From positions 1,116,001 through 1,180,000 of the forward strand of contig NZ_VDMR01000001.1 in the NCBI RefSeq assembly GCF_006346315.1: a DNA stretch of 64,000 bases, in the 5' to 3' direction. The position numbers and the translations under genes are program-made. Positions 1-7,541 of the stretch are shown in pieces; the first letter of the stretch is position 1, and each line of letters begins with the position of its first letter. The notes beneath the pieces were generated by a model. That model saw only the letters and a program-made list of their open reading frames with translations. It searched no databases and was not told where the DNA came from. This DNA comes from Nocardioides litoris (GTDB lineage Bacteria > Actinomycetota > Actinomycetes > Propionibacteriales > Nocardioidaceae).

Positions 1-212
1 ACCGGTTCACCGCGTCGAGCAAGGAGGTGCTGCTCGGGTGGTACCCGCGCACGACGCTCGAGATGGACGAGGAGCGCCGGTCGGTCAAGCGGGGCAAGTT
101 CGGCAACAGAAAGCACGTCTACCCCGCGCCCCTGATGCGCGAGATGCGGGCCTGGTTCACCGACCGGATCGCCCAGCAGCTCCCCGCCTGCCGGGTCCTC
201 TACTGGACCTGA
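1..212 (+). CDS. splB: Spore photoproduct lyase-like protein, C-terminal fragment
   Basis: Only the last 69 residues are in the window, read in frame from base 3 to a TGA at 210-212. The segment contains RFTASSKEVLLGWYP, LEMDEE, GKFGNRKHVYP and a terminal RVLYWT. These match the conserved C-terminal end of spore photoproduct lyase family radical-SAM proteins, which reverse thymine spore photoproduct in UV-damaged DNA. The radical-SAM CxxxCxxC motif lies upstream of the window, so activity cannot be judged. The gene ends 13 bp inside the 3' end of the convergent benE-like gene. Homologues occur in many actinobacteria that do not make endospores, where the role is unclear. Confidence 0.75.
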   Translation, partial: RFTASSKEVLLGWYPRTTLEMDEERRSVKRGKFGNRKHVYPAPLMREMRAWFTDRIAQQLPACRVLYWT

Positions 213-1369
213 GCCGCCCGCCAGCGCAGAGCGACCTGGAGGACGCCGCCCGCCACGAGCGCCCAGAACGCGGCCCCCACGCCGGCCACGACCACGCCCG
301 AGGCGGCCACCACGAACGTCACGGCCGCGGCCTCGCGGAAGTCCTCGTCGCCGAGGGCGGAGGCGGCGGCCGCGCCGAACGTGCCGAGCAGCGCCAGTCC
401 CGCCACCGCCGCGACGACGCCGGCCGGGGCGGCCGCCGAGACGGTGGTGACCAGCGCGGCCAGCGGCCCCAGCACGACGTACGTCGCCCCGGCGGAGACA
501 CCGGCCACCCACCGGCGCGCGGGGTCGTCGCCCGCCGAGGGCCCGGCGGCGAGGGCGGCGGAGATCGCGGCCAGGTTGATGGAGAAGCCGCCGAGCGGCG
601 CGGTGACGACGGTCGCACCGCCGGCGTAGACGAGGGCGGGGGAGAGGGGCGCGGTGTAGCCGAACGAGCCGAGCACGGCGACGCCGGGGATGTTCTGGCT
701 GGTCATCGTGACCAGGTAGAGCGGCACGCCGATGGCGACGACGGTGACGAGGTCGAGGGTCGGGGTGGTCCAGGTGAGGGTGGGCACGAGCTGGTCGCCC
801 GAGACGTCGGCGAGTGAACCGCTGGCGGCGATCACCACGAGCGCGGCGACGAACGCCCCCGGCACGGCCCAGCGCCGGGCCACGCGCAGCAGCACCAGCC
901 AGGTGGCCACGACCGGCGCGATCGCGGCCGGGTCGGTGGCCAGGGCGCGGAACGGCTCGACGCAGAGCCCCAGCAGCACGCCCGCGAGCATCGCGTTGGC
1001 CAGGGCCACTGGGATGCGGGCCACCCACCGCCCGAGCGGGCGGACCAGCCCGGTCAGCGCGTAGAGCACCCCCGCCACGACGAAGGCGCCGACGGCGTCG
1101 GCGTACCCGCCGCCGGGGACGGTGGCGCCGGCGAGCAGGGCGGCACCCGGGGTCGACCAGGCCATGGTCACGGGCTGGCGGGTGCGCCAGGAGAACAGCA
1201 GCGAGCCCAGGCCCATCGTCAGCGACAGGACGAGCAGCCCCGACGCGGCCTCGTCGGCCGACCCGCCGACCGCGACCAGCCCGGTGAGGACGACCGCGAA
1301 GGAGGAGGTGAAGCCGACGACCGAGGTGACGACGCCCGCGACGACGGCCTGGCTGCGACCGGTCGTCAC
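200..1369 (-). CDS. benE: BenE-family benzoate/H+ symporter-like transporter
   Basis: A 389-residue, very hydrophobic protein with about 11-12 membrane segments. It begins at a GTG and shows the family pattern near the N-terminus ([14 protein letters not shown], then a substrate-region stretch [13 protein letters not shown]). BenE proteins import benzoate or related aromatic acids with protons. Substrate specificity cannot be read from the sequence, and no aromatic degradation genes lie nearby. It starts 17 bp downstream of the stop of the carboxylase alpha-chain gene on the same strand, so the two are probably cotranscribed. Its 3' end overlaps the splB-like gene tail-to-tail. Confidence 0.8.
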   Translation of the reverse strand: MTTGRSQAVVAGVVTSVVGFTSSFAVVLTGLVAVGGSADEAASGLLVLSLTMGLGSLLFSWRTRQPVTMAWSTPGAALLAGATVPGGGYADAVGAFVVAGVLYALTGLVRPLGRWVARIPVALANAMLAGVLLGLCVEPFRALATDPAAIAPVVATWLVLLRVARRWAVPGAFVAALVVIAASGSLADVSGDQLVPTLTWTTPTLDLVTVVAIGVPLYLVTMTSQNIPGVAVLGSFGYTAPLSPALVYAGGATVVTAPLGGFSINLAAISAALAAGPSAGDDPARRWVAGVSAGATYVVLGPLAALVTTVSAAAPAGVVAAVAGLALLGTFGAAAASALGDEDFREAAAVTFVVAASGVVVAGVGAAFWALVAGGVLQVALRWRAAQVQ

Positions 1370-1385
1370 CGGTTCGCCGCTCAGG

Positions 1386-3176
1386 TCAGTCCTTGAGCTC
1401 GCAGACGACGGCGCCGCTGGTCACCGTGGCGCCGACCTCGGCCTGCAGGCCGGTCACGGTGCCGGCCTTGTGGGCCTTGAGCGGCTGCTCCATCTTCATG
1501 GCCTCGATGACCACGATGGTCTCGCCCTCGGCGACCTCCTGGCCCTCCTCGACGACGACCTTGACGATGGTGCCCTGCATCGGGCTGGTCACCGAGTCGC
1601 CCGAGGCGGCCGCGCCGGCCTTCTTGGTCGCCGCGCGCTTGGGCTTCTTGGCGCCGCCACCGCCGCCGGAGGACGCGAGGCCGCCGAGCCCGGCCGGGAT
1701 GACGACCTCGACCCGCTTGCCGCCGACCTCGACGACCACGGTCTGGCGCTCCTCGGCCTCGGGGGCCTCGGCCGCCTCACCGCCGTACGGCTCGATCTGG
1801 TTGTCGAAGTCGGTCTCGATCCAGGTCGTGTAGACGTCGAAGGAGCCCTCACCGGTCGGGTTGGACGCGCCGACGTAGGCCGGGTCGCGCAGCACGACGC
1901 GGTGGAACGGGATGACCGTCGGCATGCCGTCGACCACGAACTCGTCGAGGGCGCGGCGGGACCGCTCGATGGCCTGCTGCCGGTCGCGGCCGGTCACGAC
2001 GAGCTTGGCGATGAGGGAGTCGAAGGAGCCGGGGATGGTCTCGCCGGTGCCGTAGCCGCCGTCGACGCGGACGCCCGGGCCGCCCGGGGGCGTCCAGGCC
2101 GACAGGGTGCCGGGGGCGGGCATGAAGCTGCGGCCGCCGTCCTCGGCGTTGATGCGGAACTCGATGGAGTGACCGCGGATCTCGGGGTCGTCGTAGCCGA
2201 GCTCCTCGCCGGCGGCGATGCGGAACATCTCGCGCACGAGGTCGAGGCCGGTGACCTCCTCGGAGACGCAGTGCTCGACCTGGAGGCGGGTGTTGACCTC
2301 GAGGAAGGAGATGGTGCCGTCGGCGGCGACGAGGAACTCGCAGGTGCCGGCGCCGACGTAGCCGGCCTCGCGCAGGATCGCCTTGGAGGAGTCGTAGAGC
2401 TGGGTCAGCTGCTCGTCGGTCAGGAACGGCGCGGGCGCCTCCTCGACGAGCTTCTGGTGCCGGCGCTGGAGGGAGCAGTCACGGGTGGAGACGACCACGA
2501 CGTTGCCGTGCTGGTCGGCCAGGCACTGGGTCTCGACGTGGCGGGGCTTGTCGAGGAACTTCTCGACCAGGCACTCGCCACGACCGAAGGCGCCGATGGC
2601 CTCGCGGACCGCCGACTCGTAGGCGTCGGGGATCTCCTCGAGCGTGCGGGCGACCTTGAGGCCGCGGCCACCGCCACCGAAGACGGCCTTGATGGCCACC
2701 GGGAGGCCGTTGGCCTCGGCGAACGCGACGACCTCGTCGGCGTCGGCGACCGGGTCCTTGGTGCCGGGGGCCAGCGGCGCGTCGGCCCGCTCGGCGATCT
2801 GCTTGGCCTTGGCCTTGTCGCCCAGCGCGTCGATCGCCGCCGGCGGCGGGCCGATCCAGACCAGGCCGGCGTCGAGGACGGCCTGGGCGAACTCGGCGTT
2901 CTCGGCCAGGAACCCGTAGCCCGGGTGCACGGAGTCGGCGCCGGACTTCTCGGCCACCGCGATGATCTTGGCGATGTCGAGGTAGGAGTCGGCCGGCGTG
3001 GCCCCGCCGAGGGAGTGGGCCTCATCGGCGATGCGCACGAACTGCGCGTCGCGGTCGGGGTCGGCGTACACCGCGACGCTCCCGATCCCGGCGTCCTTGC
3101 AGGCCCGGATGACCCGGACCGCGATCTCGCCGCGGTTGGCGATCAGGACCTTCTGCAGCGGCTTCACTTCAGGCAC
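1386..3176 (-). CDS. accA: Acetyl-/propionyl-CoA carboxylase alpha chain (biotin carboxylase + BCCP)
   Basis: A 596-residue fusion of biotin carboxylase and biotin carboxyl carrier protein, the AccA3/PccA type that pairs with separate beta and epsilon subunits in actinobacteria. The N-terminus has [17 protein letters not shown]; an ATP-grasp glycine loop [10 protein letters not shown] follows, then [10 protein letters not shown]. The C-terminal biotinyl motif is EAMKMEQ with the target lysine at K561. An alanine/lysine/glycine-rich linker (about 510-535) joins the domains. The product carboxylates biotin for malonyl-CoA or methylmalonyl-CoA synthesis. The GTG start lies 6 nt after a TAACCT -10 element, suggesting a leaderless transcript. 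The beta/epsilon subunits and biotin ligase are near 16.3-19.0 kb. Confidence 0.95.
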   Translation of the reverse strand: MPEVKPLQKVLIANRGEIAVRVIRACKDAGIGSVAVYADPDRDAQFVRIADEAHSLGGATPADSYLDIAKIIAVAEKSGADSVHPGYGFLAENAEFAQAVLDAGLVWIGPPPAAIDALGDKAKAKQIAERADAPLAPGTKDPVADADEVVAFAEANGLPVAIKAVFGGGGRGLKVARTLEEIPDAYESAVREAIGAFGRGECLVEKFLDKPRHVETQCLADQHGNVVVVSTRDCSLQRRHQKLVEEAPAPFLTDEQLTQLYDSSKAILREAGYVGAGTCEFLVAADGTISFLEVNTRLQVEHCVSEEVTGLDLVREMFRIAAGEELGYDDPEIRGHSIEFRINAEDGGRSFMPAPGTLSAWTPPGGPGVRVDGGYGTGETIPGSFDSLIAKLVVTGRDRQQAIERSRRALDEFVVDGMPTVIPFHRVVLRDPAYVGASNPTGEGSFDVYTTWIETDFDNQIEPYGGEAAEAPEAEERQTVVVEVGGKRVEVVIPAGLGGLASSGGGGGAKKPKRAATKKAGAAASGDSVTSPMQGTIVKVVVEEGQEVAEGETIVVIEAMKMEQPLKAHKAGTVTGLQAEVGATVTSGAVVCELKD

Positions 3177-3182
3177 GGCCGC

Positions 3183-3248
3183 AGGTTAGCGGGTCTTCAC
3201 CTCGCCCTCGATGCTGGATCATCGGCCGGACTCACCGCGTACTAAGGT
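3183..3248. promoter_or_regulatory. Divergent leaderless promoters (accA / zinc-ribbon gene)
   Basis: The 78-bp gap between the two divergent GTG starts holds a -10 element on each strand. On minus, TAACCT (3188 to 3183) is followed by 6 nt and the accA GTG. On plus, TAAGGT (3243-3248) is followed by 6 nt and the GTG of the downstream gene. Both geometries place the transcription start at or next to the start codon. No Shine-Dalgarno sequence precedes either start. Confidence 0.6.
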
Positions 3249-3254
3249 CGAGCC

Positions 3255-3902
3255 GTGTCCGAGTACCAGCAGGAACGCAAGGGGTTCTGGCACGAGCCGG
3301 ACGGCCGTCCGACCACCGAGGCCATCGCGCTGGAGGCCTGGGCGCGCTCCGCCCACCCGGTGCTGGAGGAGGCGGCTGCGGTCTACCACGGTGTCGTCCG
3401 CGAGTCCGAGCTCGCCGAGCGCGTGCAGGCCGACAGTGGCATCCGCACCACGCGTCCCCTCGAGCGCTGGCTGCCCAAGGTGCTGCAGCCGCTGGCCCAC
3501 CTCCACCACCGCGACGGCTACCCGCCGCTGACCGCGCTCGTCGTCGACGGCCACGGCTGGGTGGGGGAGCGGTACGACGACGTGCTGCGCGCCACCGAGG
3601 AGCTGCCGATCGCCGACCGTGCCGCCCGCGAGCGGCACGCCGCGCGCGCCCGGCTGGCCTGCTACCAGTGGGCCGGTTCGGCCCCCGAGGACGGCGGCGT
3701 CCCCGCCGAGGTGCTCAGCTCGACGCGCTCCCGCCAGCCCCGCGCGACCGGCGGCACGACCACCCGGGCGCCCCGCGCGCCCCGGGCCCCCAAGGCCCCG
3801 GCCGCCCCCAAGCGCGTCGCCCCCATCGACCGCCCCGTCGCCATCTGCCCCACCTGCTTCATGGCGCTGCCCGCCACCGGCATCTGCGACAACTGCGACT
3901 GA
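3255..3902 (+). CDS. Conserved hypothetical protein with C-terminal zinc ribbon
   Basis: A 215-residue protein of unrecognised function. The first 150 residues form a charged, mainly helical domain (WARSAHPVLEEAAAVYHGVV, then RPLERWLPKVLQPLAHLHH). A low-complexity Ala/Pro/Lys/Arg linker follows at about 165-195. The C-terminus carries CPTC and CDNCD, a two-knuckle zinc ribbon. The basic linker plus zinc ribbon suggests nucleic-acid or ribosome contact, which is inference only. GTG start chosen because of the TAAGGT element 6 nt upstream. A composite repeat lies immediately downstream. Confidence 0.7.
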   Translation: MSEYQQERKGFWHEPDGRPTTEAIALEAWARSAHPVLEEAAAVYHGVVRESELAERVQADSGIRTTRPLERWLPKVLQPLAHLHHRDGYPPLTALVVDGHGWVGERYDDVLRATEELPIADRAARERHAARARLACYQWAGSAPEDGGVPAEVLSSTRSRQPRATGGTTTRAPRAPRAPKAPAAPKRVAPIDRPVAICPTCFMALPATGICDNCD

Positions 3903-3948
3903 CCGGCTCCTGCCGCCTGACCCTTCCGTCGAGGCACATGTCTCGGCT

Positions 3949-4247
3949 GGCTGGTGGGCGGCCGCGCGCGTAGTCGATCGGGTCTCCGCGTCAAGGACGC
4001 TCGCTGCGCTCGCGCCGGCTCCGCCGGCGACCTTCGGTCGCCCTTGACCCGGAGCCTCGCCCGATCGACTGACGGCGCGCTCAACGGCACGGGCTCCGCC
4101 CGCGCCGCCGCATGCGCGGCCGCCCCTGACTCCTGACGCCGATCTCCCACTCCTGACGGTTGACTACCGACCAGGAGTGGGAGATCACCACCAGGAGTGG
4201 TGCTGCCGGGTCACCCGCCCCACCACGGCCGGCCGCCCACACCAGCC
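3949..4247 (+). repeat. Composite intergenic element, copy A (deletion derivative)
   Basis: First of three copies of a non-coding composite element; it fills most of the 406-bp gap between two plus-strand genes. A hairpin module comes first, with arms 3972-3996 and 4042-4070 (AGTCGATCGGG.. paired with ..CCCGATCGACT). A 70-bp core at 4129-4198 follows, with four 7-bp boxes: ACTCCTG at 4129 and 4149, CAGGAGT at 4172 and 4192. The ends are imperfect terminal inverted repeats (GGCTGGTGGGCGGCC at left, reverse complement of GGCCGCCCACACCAGCC at right). Compared with copies B and C, the second hairpin module is almost wholly missing; only its outer end (CACCCGCCCCA) remains. No transposase is present. 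Confidence 0.85.
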
Positions 4248-4270
4248 ACGGGGAGCGGCGACGCTCCGGC

Positions 4271-4302
4271 GGTTAACAAACGCTAACCTCCCGGGCTACC
4301 AT
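4271..4302 (+). promoter_or_regulatory. Promoter with overlapping operator, acyl-CoA dehydrogenase
   Basis: The inverted repeat GGTTA-N8-TAACC (4271-4288) looks like a TetR-type operator. It contains a -35-like TTAACA (4273-4278). An 18-bp spacer leads to -10 TACCAT (4297-4302), which ends 6 nt before the ATG at 4309. A repressor bound to the palindrome would block the -35. The regulator is not identified; no TetR gene is adjacent. Confidence 0.55.
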
Positions 4303-4308
4303 CGACCC

Positions 4309-5481
4309 ATGACGTTCGAGCTGTCCCGTGAGCACGAGGAGTTCCGCCGCAGCGTCCGCGAGTTCGCGGAGGCCGAGATCGCGCCGTACGCCGCGCAGTG
4401 GGACCGCGAGCACCACTTCCCGACCGACGTGGTGCAGCAGATGGGCAAGCTGGGGCTGTTCGGGCTCACCGCGCCGGAGGAGTACGGCGGCGCGGGGGAG
4501 GACGGCGACTTCACCAGCCTCTGCGTGGCCATCGAGGAGCTGGGGCGCGTCGACCAGTCGATGGGCATCACGCTGCAGGCCGGGGTCGGCCTGGGCATCA
4601 ACCCGCTCCTCGCCTACGGCACGGCCGAGCAGAAGGAGCGCTGGCTCCCGGCACTGGTGGCCGGCGAGGCGCTGGCCGGCTTCGGGCTGACCGAGCCGGG
4701 CGCCGGCTCCGACGCCGGGGCGACCCGCACCAAGGCCGAGCTGGTCGGCGACGAGTGGGTGGTCAACGGCGCCAAGCAGTTCATCACCAACTCCGGCTCC
4801 GACATCACCAGCCTGGTCACCGTGACCGCGCGCACCGGCACCCGCGAGGACGGCCGGCCCGAGATCAGCGCGGTGATGGTGCCGAGCGGCACGCCGGGCT
4901 TCACGGTGGAGAAGGCCTACGACAAGCTCGGCTGGCACGCCTCCGACACCCACCCGCTGTCCTTCGAGGACTGCCACGTGCCGGCCGACCACCTGCTCGG
5001 CGACCAGGGCCGGGGCTACGCGCAGTTCCTGGCCACCCTCGACGACGGCCGCATCGCCATCTCGGCGCTCAGCGTCGGCTGCATCCAGGCCTGCCTCGAC
5101 ATGAGCGTCGCCTACGCCGGCGAGCGCCAGACGTTCGGCGGGCCGATCGGGCGCAAGCAGGGCGTGGCCTTCCAGGTCGCCGACCTCCAGGTCATGCTCG
5201 ACGCCGCCCGGCTGCTCACCTACCGCGCGGCGGCCCTCAAGGACGCCGGCGCCCCGCACCAGCAGGTCAAGCAGGCGGCCTCGGTCGCCAAGGTCTTCTC
5301 GACCGAGTCGGCGGTGACGGCGACCCGCATCGCCACCCAGGTCTTCGGTGGCTACGGCTTCATGGAGGAGTACCCCGTCGCGCGCTTCTACCGCGACGCC
5401 AAGGTGCTCGAGGTCGGCGAGGGCACCTCGGAGGTGCAGCGGATGCTGATCGCACGCGGCCTCGGCCTGCCCGTCGAGTAG
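4309..5481 (+). CDS. Acyl-CoA dehydrogenase
   Basis: A 390-residue flavoprotein of the short/medium-chain acyl-CoA dehydrogenase family, which introduces an alpha-beta double bond in an acyl-CoA and passes electrons to ETF. Visible signatures are FGLTEPGAGSDAGA (FAD/substrate loop), QTFGGPIGRKQGVAFQ, QVFGGYGFMEEYPVARFYRD, and the C-terminal EGTSEVQR with the expected catalytic glutamate at E371. Length is normal for the family. The ATG at 4309 was chosen over an in-frame upstream start at 4177 because conserved sequence begins there, the TACCAT -10 sits 6 nt upstream, and the longer reading would run through the intergenic repeat. Chain-length specificity is not determinable. Confidence 0.93.
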   Translation: MTFELSREHEEFRRSVREFAEAEIAPYAAQWDREHHFPTDVVQQMGKLGLFGLTAPEEYGGAGEDGDFTSLCVAIEELGRVDQSMGITLQAGVGLGINPLLAYGTAEQKERWLPALVAGEALAGFGLTEPGAGSDAGATRTKAELVGDEWVVNGAKQFITNSGSDITSLVTVTARTGTREDGRPEISAVMVPSGTPGFTVEKAYDKLGWHASDTHPLSFEDCHVPADHLLGDQGRGYAQFLATLDDGRIAISALSVGCIQACLDMSVAYAGERQTFGGPIGRKQGVAFQVADLQVMLDAARLLTYRAAALKDAGAPHQQVKQAASVAKVFSTESAVTATRIATQVFGGYGFMEEYPVARFYRDAKVLEVGEGTSEVQRMLIARGLGLPVE

Positions 5482-5484
5482 CGC

Positions 5485-5555
5485 GTCGACCAGCCCGTCG
5501 ACCAGCCCGTCGACCAGCCCGTCGACCAGCCCGTCGACCAGCCCGTCGACCAGCC
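5485..5555. repeat. 12-bp tandem repeat, six units
   Basis: Six head-to-tail copies of GTCGACCAGCCC, the last one base short, begin 4 bp after the stop codon of the acyl-CoA dehydrogenase gene. The units are identical, indicating recent expansion or homogenisation, and each contains a SalI-like GTCGAC palindrome. The array lies in the 156-bp gap before the transporter gene. The rest of the gap holds a Shine-Dalgarno GGAGG (5627-5631) for the next gene and no other recognised signal. Confidence 0.9.
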
Positions 5556-5637
5556 GGGTGGGCCGGGCGACCCAAGGGGTGATGCCGCGCACAGGTCACG
5601 GGTGGTCCGGTGGAGCGTTTCCGATCGGAGGTCCTCC

Positions 5638-7005
5638 ATGGCCCAGGTGCCGTCCTTCCTGGCCCGCGAACGCATCGTCGCGGGCCCCGGCTTCAGCCGG
5701 TGGCTCATCCCGCCGTGCGCGCTGGCGGTGCACCTGTGCATCGGCCAGGTGTACGCCACGAGCGTCTACAAGTCAGCGTTGGTCGAGCACTTCGACAGCA
5801 ACCTGACCACCATCGGCTTGATCTTCTCCCTGGCCATCGTGATGCTCGGCCTCGCGGCCGGGTTCGCCGGCACCTGGGTCGACCGCAACGGGCCGCGCGC
5901 GGCGATGTTCGTCTCGGCCTGCTTCTGGGTGACCGGGTTCCTCGTGGCCGCCGCCGGCATCGCGACCGACCAGCTCTGGCTGGTCTTCGTCGGGTACGGC
6001 GTCATCGGCGGCATCGGCCTCGGCATCGGCTACATCTCGCCGGTCTCCACGCTCATCAAGTGGTTCCCCGACCGGCCCGGCCTGGCCACCGGCATGGCGA
6101 TCATGGGCTTCGGCGGCGGCGCGCTGATCGCGAGCCCGCTCAGCGGTGAGCTGCTCGACCTGTACGGCGGCGACGGAGCCTCGGTCGCGTCGCTGTTCGT
6201 CACCCTGGCCGCGATCTACGCGGTGTTCATGATGTTCGGCGCCTTCACGGTCCGGGTGCCGGCCGACGACTGGGTGCCCGAGGGCTGGGACCCCTCGACG
6301 GTGAAGTCGAAGAAGATGGTCACCACCGGCCACGTCTCGGCCAACGACGCGCTCAAGACCCCGCAGTTCTGGCTGCTCTGGGTGGTGCTGTTCTGCAACG
6401 TGACGGCCGGCATCGGCATCCTCGAGCAGGCCGCCCCGATGATCCAGGACTTCTTCCGCGAGGGGGACTCCTCGACCATCAGCGCCGCCGCGGCCGGCGG
6501 GTTCGTCGGGCTGCTGTCGATCGCCAACATGGCCGGTCGCTTCGTGTGGTCCTCCACCTCCGACGTCATCGGGCGCAAGCCGATCTACATCATCTACCTC
6601 GGCGTCGGCCTGGCGCTGTACTTCCTGCTGGCGACGTTCGGCTCGTCCACGACGGCCCTCTTCGTGCTGCTGGCGGCGGTCATCATCAGCTTCTACGGCG
6701 GCGGGTTCGCCACCATCCCGGCCTACCTGCGCGACCTGTTCGGCACCTTCCAGGTCGGCGCCATCCACGGTCGACTGCTGACCGCCTGGTCGGCCGCGGG
6801 CGTGGCCGGGCCGCTCATCGTCAACGCGTTCCTCGACGCCCAGGGCGAGCCTGGCAGCCTCACCGCTGACGCCTACCGCCCGGCGCTGCTGACCATGGTC
6901 GGCGTCCTCGCGGTCGGCCTGGTCGCCAACCTGATGGTCCGCCCGGTCGCCGAGCGGTTCCACCAGCCGAAGGACGTGCTCGAGAAGGAGAGGAGCGCAG
7001 CATGA
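5638..7005 (+). CDS. OFA-family MFS transporter (oxalate/formate antiporter-like)
   Basis: A 455-residue, 12-segment major facilitator protein. The family loop motif is visible as GTWVDRNGPRAAMF between TM2 and TM3, with its second-half counterpart VWSSTSDVIGRKPIY. TM4 carries GYGVIGGIGLGIGYISPVSTLIKWFPDRPGLATGMAIMGFGGGA, the glycine-rich pattern of the OFA group that moves oxalate, formate, lactate or related small carboxylates. ATG 5638 was chosen because GGAGG lies 7 bp upstream. The stop overlaps the next start (ATGA) so the two genes are translationally coupled. The transported substrate is not known. Confidence 0.85.
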   Translation: MAQVPSFLARERIVAGPGFSRWLIPPCALAVHLCIGQVYATSVYKSALVEHFDSNLTTIGLIFSLAIVMLGLAAGFAGTWVDRNGPRAAMFVSACFWVTGFLVAAAGIATDQLWLVFVGYGVIGGIGLGIGYISPVSTLIKWFPDRPGLATGMAIMGFGGGALIASPLSGELLDLYGGDGASVASLFVTLAAIYAVFMMFGAFTVRVPADDWVPEGWDPSTVKSKKMVTTGHVSANDALKTPQFWLLWVVLFCNVTAGIGILEQAAPMIQDFFREGDSSTISAAAAGGFVGLLSIANMAGRFVWSSTSDVIGRKPIYIIYLGVGLALYFLLATFGSSTTALFVLLAAVIISFYGGGFATIPAYLRDLFGTFQVGAIHGRLLTAWSAAGVAGPLIVNAFLDAQGEPGSLTADAYRPALLTMVGVLAVGLVANLMVRPVAERFHQPKDVLEKERSAA

Positions 7006-7103
7006 CCGCACGCATCGTCGTGGCGTGGACCCTCGTCGGGGTCCCGCTCGCCTACGGGCTCGTCGAGACGATCCGCAAGGCGTCCAGCCTCTTCACCGGC
7101 TGA
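7002..7103 (+). CDS. 33-residue MFS transporter small subunit
   Basis: A 34-codon reading frame starting at the ATG that overlaps the transporter stop (ATGA at 7002-7005). The product is a single-pass membrane peptide: MTARIVVAWTLVGVPLAY then GLVETIRKASSLFTG. Very short proteins of this kind occur directly downstream of OFA transporters in other actinobacteria and are annotated as MFS transporter small subunits. The role is presumably stabilising or modulating the transporter (inference). A strong palindrome follows 5 bp after the stop, closing the operon. Confidence 0.75.
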   Translation: MTARIVVAWTLVGVPLAYGLVETIRKASSLFTG

Positions 7104-7108
7104 CGCAC

Positions 7109-7144
7109 GACCGGCGGGCACCCCACGTGGGGTGCCCGCCGGTC
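7109..7144. terminator. Bidirectional hairpin terminator
   Basis: A perfect 36-bp palindrome with 17-bp arms (GACCGGCGGGCACCCCA and its complement) around CG. It lies between the stop of the small transporter subunit and the stop of the convergent lipoprotein gene. There is no long U-tract on either side, typical for actinobacterial terminators. The symmetry and tail-to-tail position indicate that it serves both strands. Confidence 0.75.
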
Positions 7145-7159
7145 GGCTGCGGCGGTGGA

Positions 7160-7480
7160 CTACTGCGGCTGGTCGTCCACCACGATGCCGTAGTTGACGG
7201 TGTCACCGTCGACGGAGTCGACGGTGACGGTCACCCCGAGCTCGTCCTCGCCGGCGGTGAGCGTGCACTCCAGCGTCGCGCCCTCCTCGGCCTCGAGGTC
7301 GTCAGGGCAGGAGACGTCGTCGGGGGCCTGGCCCACCTGCTCCTCGAGCTCGCTGGAGATGCGGTCCTCGACGTCGGACTGCGGCACGGCGCCGCTCGAG
7401 CAGGCCGACAGGCCCAAGGCGAGTGCGGCGAGCGGGGCGGCCGCGAGGAGGCGGCGGGCGGTGGGGCGGCGGTGGCTCAT
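7160..7480 (-). CDS. DUF4333-type lipoprotein
   Basis: A 106-residue secreted lipoprotein. It has a basic N-terminus (MSHRRPTARR), a hydrophobic segment AAAPLAALALG and a lipobox LSAC with the lipidated cysteine near residue 27. The mature part fits DUF4333: a pair of cysteines in VSCPDDL and LECTL, likely disulphide-bonded, and a short beta-rich fold. Function is unknown; DUF4333 proteins are common cell-surface lipoproteins in actinobacteria. ATG at 7480 was chosen because AAGGGA precedes it by about 6 nt and the signal peptide starts there. Confidence 0.8.
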   Translation of the reverse strand: MSHRRPTARRLLAAAPLAALALGLSACSSGAVPQSDVEDRISSELEEQVGQAPDDVSCPDDLEAEEGATLECTLTAGEDELGVTVTVDSVDGDTVNYGIVVDDQPQ

Positions 7481-7541
7481 CGTGAGTCCCTTCGTCGTGG
7501 ACCCCACCGATGCCCCACCCGAAGCCGTCGGCAAACAATCT

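Noticed and set aside
3954..4136. Open frames inside the three composite repeats (for example 3954-4136, 26246-26680, 44828-46261 extension)
   Set aside because: Similar peptides arise from each repeat copy because the DNA is repeated, not because the protein is conserved. They lack starts with plausible signals and often run into true genes.
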